Source: an uncultured Lysobacteraceae bacterium (GTDB lineage: Bacteria; Pseudomonadota; Gammaproteobacteria; Xanthomonadales; Rhodanobacteraceae). Taken from it: 9,067 nt of DNA. The stretch covers positions 1 to 9,067 of the forward strand of contig CAMLLF010000114.1 of assembly GCA_946480705.1 (NCBI GenBank). The letters are read 5' to 3'. Positions within the stretch are counted from its first letter, which is position 1. Each line of letters begins with the position of its first letter. Under the pieces are notes generated by a model. The model worked only from the letters and a program-made list of their open reading frames with translations, searched no databases and had not been told where the DNA came from. Positions 5,236 to 9,067 of the stretch are shown piece by piece. The translations under genes and the position numbers were made by a program.

Positions 5236-7565
5236 CGCTGCGCGCGCGGCTCGTCCTGCTCGCGCTCTGGCTCGCGCTGCTCGCGGGCCTGCTCGCCTAT
5301 ATCCTCGGCGCGCTGAAGATCAGCACGGATCTGCGCAGCTTCATGCCGCCGGCGCGCACGCCCGAGCAGCGCCTGCTGCTCGACGAGATCGGCGAAGGTC
5401 CGGGTTCGCGCCTGCTGCTGCTCGCGATCGACGGCGACGAACCCGACACGCTCGCGGACATCAGCAAGGCGCTCGTGCCGAAGATCCGCGGCGACGCGCG
5501 TTTCGTCCGCGCGATGAACGGCGAAGGCGACATCGGCGCGCTCGCCGACGACCTGCTGCCGTACCGCTATCTGCTGTCGCCGACGCTCGACGCAGAACGC
5601 TTCGACGCGGCCATGCTGCGCGACCAGCTGCAGCAGCGCGTACAGGATCTCGGCTCGCCCGCGGCGGCCTGGTTCAAGCCGCTGCTCGCGAACGATCCGA
5701 CGCTGGAAACGCTGAAGCTCGCCGAAGCCTGGGCGCCGCCCGGCGAACCCGAGCGCTATGCCGAAGTCTGGTTCACGCGCGACGGCACGACCGCGCTGCT
5801 GCTCGCCGAAACCGTTGCCGGCGGCTTCGATCCGGCCGCGCAGCGCGACGCGCAGGACGCGCTCGACGGCTGGTTCCGCGAGGCGGCGAAGGACACGAAG
5901 GCGCGTCTCGTGCTCAGCGGTCCCGGTGTGTTCACGGTGCGCATCAACGCGACGACGAGCGCCGAAGCCAACCGCATCGGCCTGTACGATTCGATCGGCT
6001 TCATCACGCTGCTGCTGCTCGCCTATCGCCGCGTCGGCACGGTCATGGCCGGCGCGCTGCCGCTGATCAGCGGCGGTCTCGCCGGCATGGCCGCGATGGC
6101 GCTCGTCTTCGGCGGCGCGCACGGCATCACGCTCGCATTCGGCTTCACGCTGATCGGCGTCGCGCAGGACTATCCGATTCATCTGTTCTCGCACCTGCGC
6201 CGCGATCGCACGCCGGCCGCGGTCGCGAGCCTGCTCTGGCCGACGCTCGCGACCGGCGTCGCATCGACGTGCATCGCGTATCTCGCGTTCTTCGCCTCGG
6301 GCGTCGACGGGCTCGAACAGCTCGCCGTATTCACGATCGTCGGTCTCGCGACCGCCGCGCTGACGACGCGCTTCGGCCTCGTGCATCTGCTCGGCAGCCG
6401 GCCGCATGACGCGGCGGATTCGGCCTGGCTCGCCGCGCTGTGGCGGCGCCTCGCGCGCCTGCCGCGCCCGCGCTGGCTCGCTCCGCTGCTCGCGATCGCG
6501 GCTGTCGCCGCGATGATCTGGGCGCCCGGCGCGTTCTGGGAAAACAACCTCGCCGCGCTGACGCCGGCGCCGCCCGATCTCGTCGCCCAGGACACGCGGC
6601 TGCGGCAGGAACTCGGCGCACCGGACGTGCGCTATCTGCTCGTGATCGAAGGCGCCGACGCCGACGCCGTGCTCGCGGCCAGCGAGAAACTCGAACCGAA
6701 GCTCGCGCAACTGCAGCGCGATGCCGCGATCGGCGGCTACGAGCTGCCGTCGCGCTACCTGCCGAGCCTTGCAACACAGCGCGCACGCCAGGCGAATCTG
6801 CCCGATCCGGCCACGCTGCGCAGCGCACTCGACGACGCGCAGCAGGGTCTGCCGTTCAAGCCCGGCAGTTTCGACGCGTTCCTGCGCGACGTCGAGGCCG
6901 CACGCGCACTGCCGCCGCTGACCGCGGAGCGCTTCCTTGCGTCGCCGCTGGGCCTGCGCCTGAAGGCGCAGCTGCAGCCGCGCGACGGCCACTGGATCGG
7001 TCTCGTCACGCTGTCCGGCGTCGCCGACCGCGACGCGCTGATCGGGCTCGCCGCGCAGCCCGATACACCGGCGCGCCTGCTCGATCTGAAGAACGCGTCC
7101 GAATCGCTGGTCGCCGCCTATCGCACGCGCGTGCTGTATTCGCTCGCGGTCGCGGCGCTGCTGCTGGTCGTCGTCGTGACCGTCGCGCTGCGCCGGCGCA
7201 GCCGCGTGCTGCGCGTGCTGCTGCCGATGGCCGTGACGACCTTGCTGATCCTCGCCGTGCTGCGCCTCTGCGGCGTCTCGCTGTCGCTGTTCCATCTGAT
7301 CGCGCTCGTGCTCGCCGCCGGCCTCGGCCTCGACTACGCGCTGTTCTTCGAGCACGTCGAGGACGACGAACACGAACAGCGCCGCACGCTGCACGCGATC
7401 CTCGTCTGCAGCGCGAGCACGTTCCTCGTGTTCCTGCTGCTCGCGCTGTCGTCGCTGCCGGTGCTGCGCGCGATCGGCACGACGGTGACGCTCGGCGTCG
7501 CGTTCAACTTCGCGCTCGCGCTGCTGCTGACCCGGCCGCGCCAGGAAATTCCCCATGCTCGATAA
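5232..7565 (+). CDS. MMPL/RND-family exporter of the aryl polyene locus
   Basis: A 777-residue protein with the two-fold RND/MMPL architecture. A membrane segment at residues 5-27 is followed by a large periplasmic domain to about 248 and a block of five helices (about 250-385). Helix 7 lies near 414-435, then a second periplasmic domain to about 630, then a block near 633-770. Each half has the Asp-Tyr pair used for proton coupling in MmpL proteins: GVAQDY with Asp313/Tyr314 and GLGLDY with Asp701/Tyr702. It should use the proton gradient to move a lipophilic substrate, here probably the polyene or polyene-lipid, out of the inner membrane. Translation starts at GTG 5232, overlapping the LolA-like stop (GTGA), and ends eleven bases into the ApeP-like gene. 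The LolA-like and MMPL pair next to an acyltransferase is the usual export module of aryl polyene loci. Specific substrate is not proven by sequence. Confidence 0.92.
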   Translation: MTLRARLVLLALWLALLAGLLAYILGALKISTDLRSFMPPARTPEQRLLLDEIGEGPGSRLLLLAIDGDEPDTLADISKALVPKIRGDARFVRAMNGEGDIGALADDLLPYRYLLSPTLDAERFDAAMLRDQLQQRVQDLGSPAAAWFKPLLANDPTLETLKLAEAWAPPGEPERYAEVWFTRDGTTALLLAETVAGGFDPAAQRDAQDALDGWFREAAKDTKARLVLSGPGVFTVRINATTSAEANRIGLYDSIGFITLLLLAYRRVGTVMAGALPLISGGLAGMAAMALVFGGAHGITLAFGFTLIGVAQDYPIHLFSHLRRDRTPAAVASLLWPTLATGVASTCIAYLAFFASGVDGLEQLAVFTIVGLATAALTTRFGLVHLLGSRPHDAADSAWLAALWRRLARLPRPRWLAPLLAIAAVAAMIWAPGAFWENNLAALTPAPPDLVAQDTRLRQELGAPDVRYLLVIEGADADAVLAASEKLEPKLAQLQRDAAIGGYELPSRYLPSLATQRARQANLPDPATLRSALDDAQQGLPFKPGSFDAFLRDVEAARALPPLTAERFLASPLGLRLKAQLQPRDGHWIGLVTLSGVADRDALIGLAAQPDTPARLLDLKNASESLVAAYRTRVLYSLAVAALLLVVVVTVALRRRSRVLRVLLPMAVTTLLILAVLRLCGVSLSLFHLIALVLAAGLGLDYALFFEHVEDDEHEQRRTLHAILVCSASTFLVFLLLALSSLPVLRAIGTTVTLGVAFNFALALLLTRPRQEIPHAR

Positions 7566-7995
7566 GGCCCACTGGAGCGCGCTGATTCCGCACCAGGGCA
7601 CGATGTGCCTGCTCGACGCCGTCGCCCACTGGGACGAGACGCATATCCACGCGCGCAGCGGCTCGCACCTGCGCAGCGACAATCCGCTGCGCCGCGACGG
7701 GCGCCTGCACGCGCTGCATCTGTGCGAATACGGCGCGCAGGCGATGGCCGTGCACGGCGGTCTGCTCGCGCAGGCCGGCGGCGGGCGCGCCGCGCCGGGC
7801 TTTCTCGTGTCGCTGCGCGACGTGCAGCTTGCGCGCGAGTTCGTCGACGACCTGCCCGGCACGCTCGATATCCACGGCGAACGCCTGCTCGCCGGCGGGC
7901 AGAGCTGGCAGTACGCATTCCGCATCGAACACGACGGCACGACGATCGCGAGCGGCCGCGCCGCGGTGATGGTGCAGCCCGGGGCCGCGCCGTGA
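7555..7995 (+). CDS. Hotdog-fold dehydratase, ApeP-like
   Basis: A 146-residue hotdog protein. It opens with LIPHQGTMCLLDAV (residues 10-23), carrying His13. HLCEYGAQAMAVHGG follows (55-69), with Glu58 at the start of the central helix. GFLVSLRDVQL (82-92) is the next strand. This order matches the ApeP/COG4706 family of 3-hydroxyacyl-ACP dehydratases from aryl polyene clusters. His13 and Glu58 are the probable active-site residues by analogy. It is expected to work with the ApeI-like protein in dehydrating each 3-hydroxyacyl intermediate. An AGGA (7543-7546) eight bases before ATG 7555 supports the start, and the gene overlaps the exporter by eleven bases. The stop is followed by a 37-base gap to the ketoreductase. 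A cytoplasmic protein with no signal peptide. Confidence 0.9.
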   Translation: MLDKAHWSALIPHQGTMCLLDAVAHWDETHIHARSGSHLRSDNPLRRDGRLHALHLCEYGAQAMAVHGGLLAQAGGGRAAPGFLVSLRDVQLAREFVDDLPGTLDIHGERLLAGGQSWQYAFRIEHDGTTIASGRAAVMVQPGAAP

Positions 7996-8032
7996 GCGCG
8001 CCGCACCGCAACGACACAGACGGAGACACGCA

Positions 8033-8764
8033 ATGACGGCTTCACAACCGCGCGCGCTGGTTACCGGCGGCAGCGGCGACATCGGCGGCGCGATCTGCAC
8101 CGCGCTCGCGCGCCAGGGCGCGCACGTGGTCGTGCATGCGAACAGCGGCCTCGCGCGCGCGCAGGCCGTCGTCGAGGCGATCCGCGCCGACGGTGGTTCG
8201 GCGCAGGCCGTCGCCTTCGATCTCTGCGATGCCGACGCGACGCGCGCGGCGGTCGAGGCGCTGCTCGCCGACGGCACGATCACGATCCTCGTCCACAACG
8301 CCGGCATCCACGACGACGCGCCGATGGCCGGACTGACCGATACGCAGTGGAAGCGCGTCATCGACGTGTCGCTGCACGGCTTCTTCCATGTCACGCAGCC
8401 GCTGCTGCTGCCGATGGGCCGGCAGCGCCGCGGACGCATCGTCGCGATGTCGTCGGTCGCCGCGGTGCTCGGCAATCGCGGCCAGACCAACTACGCGGCG
8501 GCGAAGGCCGGGCTGCACGGCGCGGTCAAATCGCTCGCGCGCGAAATGGCGAGCCGCGGCATCACGGCCAATGTCGTCGCACCCGGCGTCATCGCCGGAC
8601 GACTGACCGACGCAACGTTCGCGCCGGAGCAGATCCGCCAGATCGTACCGATGGCGCGCGCCGGCAAGCCCGAGGAAGTCGCCGCACTCGTCGCGTTTCT
8701 GGCAAGCGATGCGGCCGGCTACATCTCGGGCCAGGTCATCGGCATCGACGGCGGCATGAGCTGA
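8033..8764 (+). CDS. fabG: SDR-family 3-oxoacyl-ACP reductase, FabG/ApeQ-like
   Basis: A 243-residue classical short-chain dehydrogenase. The nucleotide-binding motif TGGSGDIG is at residues 11-18 and NAG at 89-91. The active-site serine Ser141 is in MSSVAAV, with Tyr154 and Lys158 in NYAAAKAG. The C-terminal GYISGQVIGIDGGM closing motif is also present. It reduces 3-oxoacyl-ACP to 3-hydroxyacyl-ACP with NADPH, the step before the hotdog dehydratases. The position that is Asn in the SDR catalytic tetrad (E. coli FabG reads TNL) is Ser113 here (VSL). GGAG at 8022-8025, seven bases before ATG 8033, is a good ribosome site. This is the last gene of the plus-strand run in this window and is followed by a 283-base non-coding gap. 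The pathway assignment comes from its neighbours, since the sequence alone would fit general fatty-acid FabG too. Confidence 0.93.
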   Translation: MTASQPRALVTGGSGDIGGAICTALARQGAHVVVHANSGLARAQAVVEAIRADGGSAQAVAFDLCDADATRAAVEALLADGTITILVHNAGIHDDAPMAGLTDTQWKRVIDVSLHGFFHVTQPLLLPMGRQRRGRIVAMSSVAAVLGNRGQTNYAAAKAGLHGAVKSLAREMASRGITANVVAPGVIAGRLTDATFAPEQIRQIVPMARAGKPEEVAALVAFLASDAAGYISGQVIGIDGGMS

Positions 8765-9047
8765 GGGCGCTCAACGGTTCGTGGCCGTCCGGAATAGTGC
8801 GGCGAGGACGCGCACGGACGCGGCACCTTGGCAGGCCGCAGCCACAACGCGACCGACATTGCCACCCCTCGCTCGAAGCTGGGGCGGGCGGCGAAATCGG
8901 CGCAGCATGCGGCGGCAGTCGATACAGGAATCGCGGAATCGGCGACATCGCGCGGCGCAGCCGCGCCGGTGGACGCCGGTTTCGCACAGGGGACGGCGAA
9001 CCGGCACGCGCCATTCGCCGCGGTTGTTCCAACAAGGGGAAAAATCC
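8765..9047. other. Non-coding gap after the operon
   Basis: No convincing gene. Minus-strand frames stay open through most of it but give arginine/cysteine-rich peptides with no recognisable motif. It holds a seven-base-stem hairpin (GCGCGGC 8950-8956, loop GCA, GCCGCGC 8960-8966) without a T-run, and a tandem octamer pair GGAATCGC/GGAATCGG at 8927-8942. It also shares an 11-base motif with the gap at 969-979. It could contain the operon terminator and the promoter of the next gene, but no clear -35/-10 pair was found. Confidence 0.5.
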
Positions 9048-9067
9048 ATGTCGTTCCGTTCCGCCGC
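9048..9067 (+). CDS. Start of an unidentified gene, cut by the window edge
   Basis: ATG 9048 is preceded by AAGGGGA (9034-9040), the best ribosome-binding site in the window, at a good distance. Only six full codons (MSFRSA) remain, so the product cannot be named. It does not resemble the N-terminus of a polyene ketosynthase, but six residues are too few to decide. Confidence 0.5.

Noticed and set aside
5091..8045. A 984-codon open frame on the minus strand opposite the LolA, exporter and ApeP-like genes
   Set aside because: The product is an Arg/Gln/Glu/Ala-rich low-complexity string with no domain, and the plus-strand genes have clear motifs and overlaps. Long antisense frames are expected at this GC bias.
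8950..8966. GC-rich seven-base-stem hairpin as operon terminator
   Set aside because: There is no T-run, and it lies almost 190 bases after the last stop codon and closer to the next gene. Such stems arise easily at this base composition.
8736..9049. Minus-strand frames of 92-99 codons in the right-hand gap
   Set aside because: Cys/Arg-rich with no motif and no clear ribosome site. They overlap the ketoreductase end or the ribosome site of the next gene. A small unknown gene cannot be fully excluded.

Overview
The window is very GC-rich (by eye near 70 %) and its codons end mostly in G or C. Gene content points to a gammaproteobacterium of the Xanthomonadales (Lysobacter/Luteimonas/Dokdonella-like): an aryl polyene (APE) / xanthomonadin-type pigment locus, plus a short tandem GATTCCC-like repeat of the kind seen in intergenic DNA of that order. 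The assignment is an inference from gene families, not from a marker gene.

Layout. (1) 1-319, minus strand: 5' part of a chorismatase-like gene (XanB2/FkbO/Hyg5 family), which would supply a hydroxybenzoate starter unit. (2) 489-758, plus strand: a stand-alone acyl carrier protein divergent from it. (3) 759-1055: non-coding gap with small hairpins and a heptamer repeat. (4) 1056-2387, minus strand: a flavin-dependent halogenase-like protein, convergent with the ACP. (5) 2473-8764, plus strand: a seven-gene run, its middle part tightly packed. It encodes a polytopic membrane protein (COG4648-like), a short hotdog dehydratase (ApeI-like), an HtrB/LPLAT-type acyltransferase, a LolA-like periplasmic protein, an MMPL/RND exporter, a second hotdog dehydratase (ApeP-like) and an SDR ketoreductase (FabG/ApeQ-like). 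The dehydratase, acyltransferase, LolA, exporter and ApeP-like genes all overlap their neighbours. (6) 8765-9047: non-coding, followed at 9048 by the first codons of another gene.

How they fit together (inference from APE and xanthomonadin biology). The chorismatase makes an aromatic acid from chorismate. The chain is built on the ACP, with FabG-type reduction and dehydration by the two hotdog proteins giving conjugated double bonds. The halogenase may decorate the aromatic ring, as brominated xanthomonadins carry halogen. The acyltransferase, LolA-like protein and MMPL exporter are suited to attaching the polyene to a lipid and moving it to the outer membrane. Ketosynthase/chain-length factor, aryl-ACP ligase and phosphopantetheinyl transferase are not in this window and presumably lie outside it.

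I see no tRNA, rRNA, CRISPR array, insertion sequence or phage gene. The system is recognisable as a known class. The items most worth checking are the halogenase, the Asn-to-Ser change in the ketoreductase, the gap at 3196-3408 and the shared intergenic motifs.
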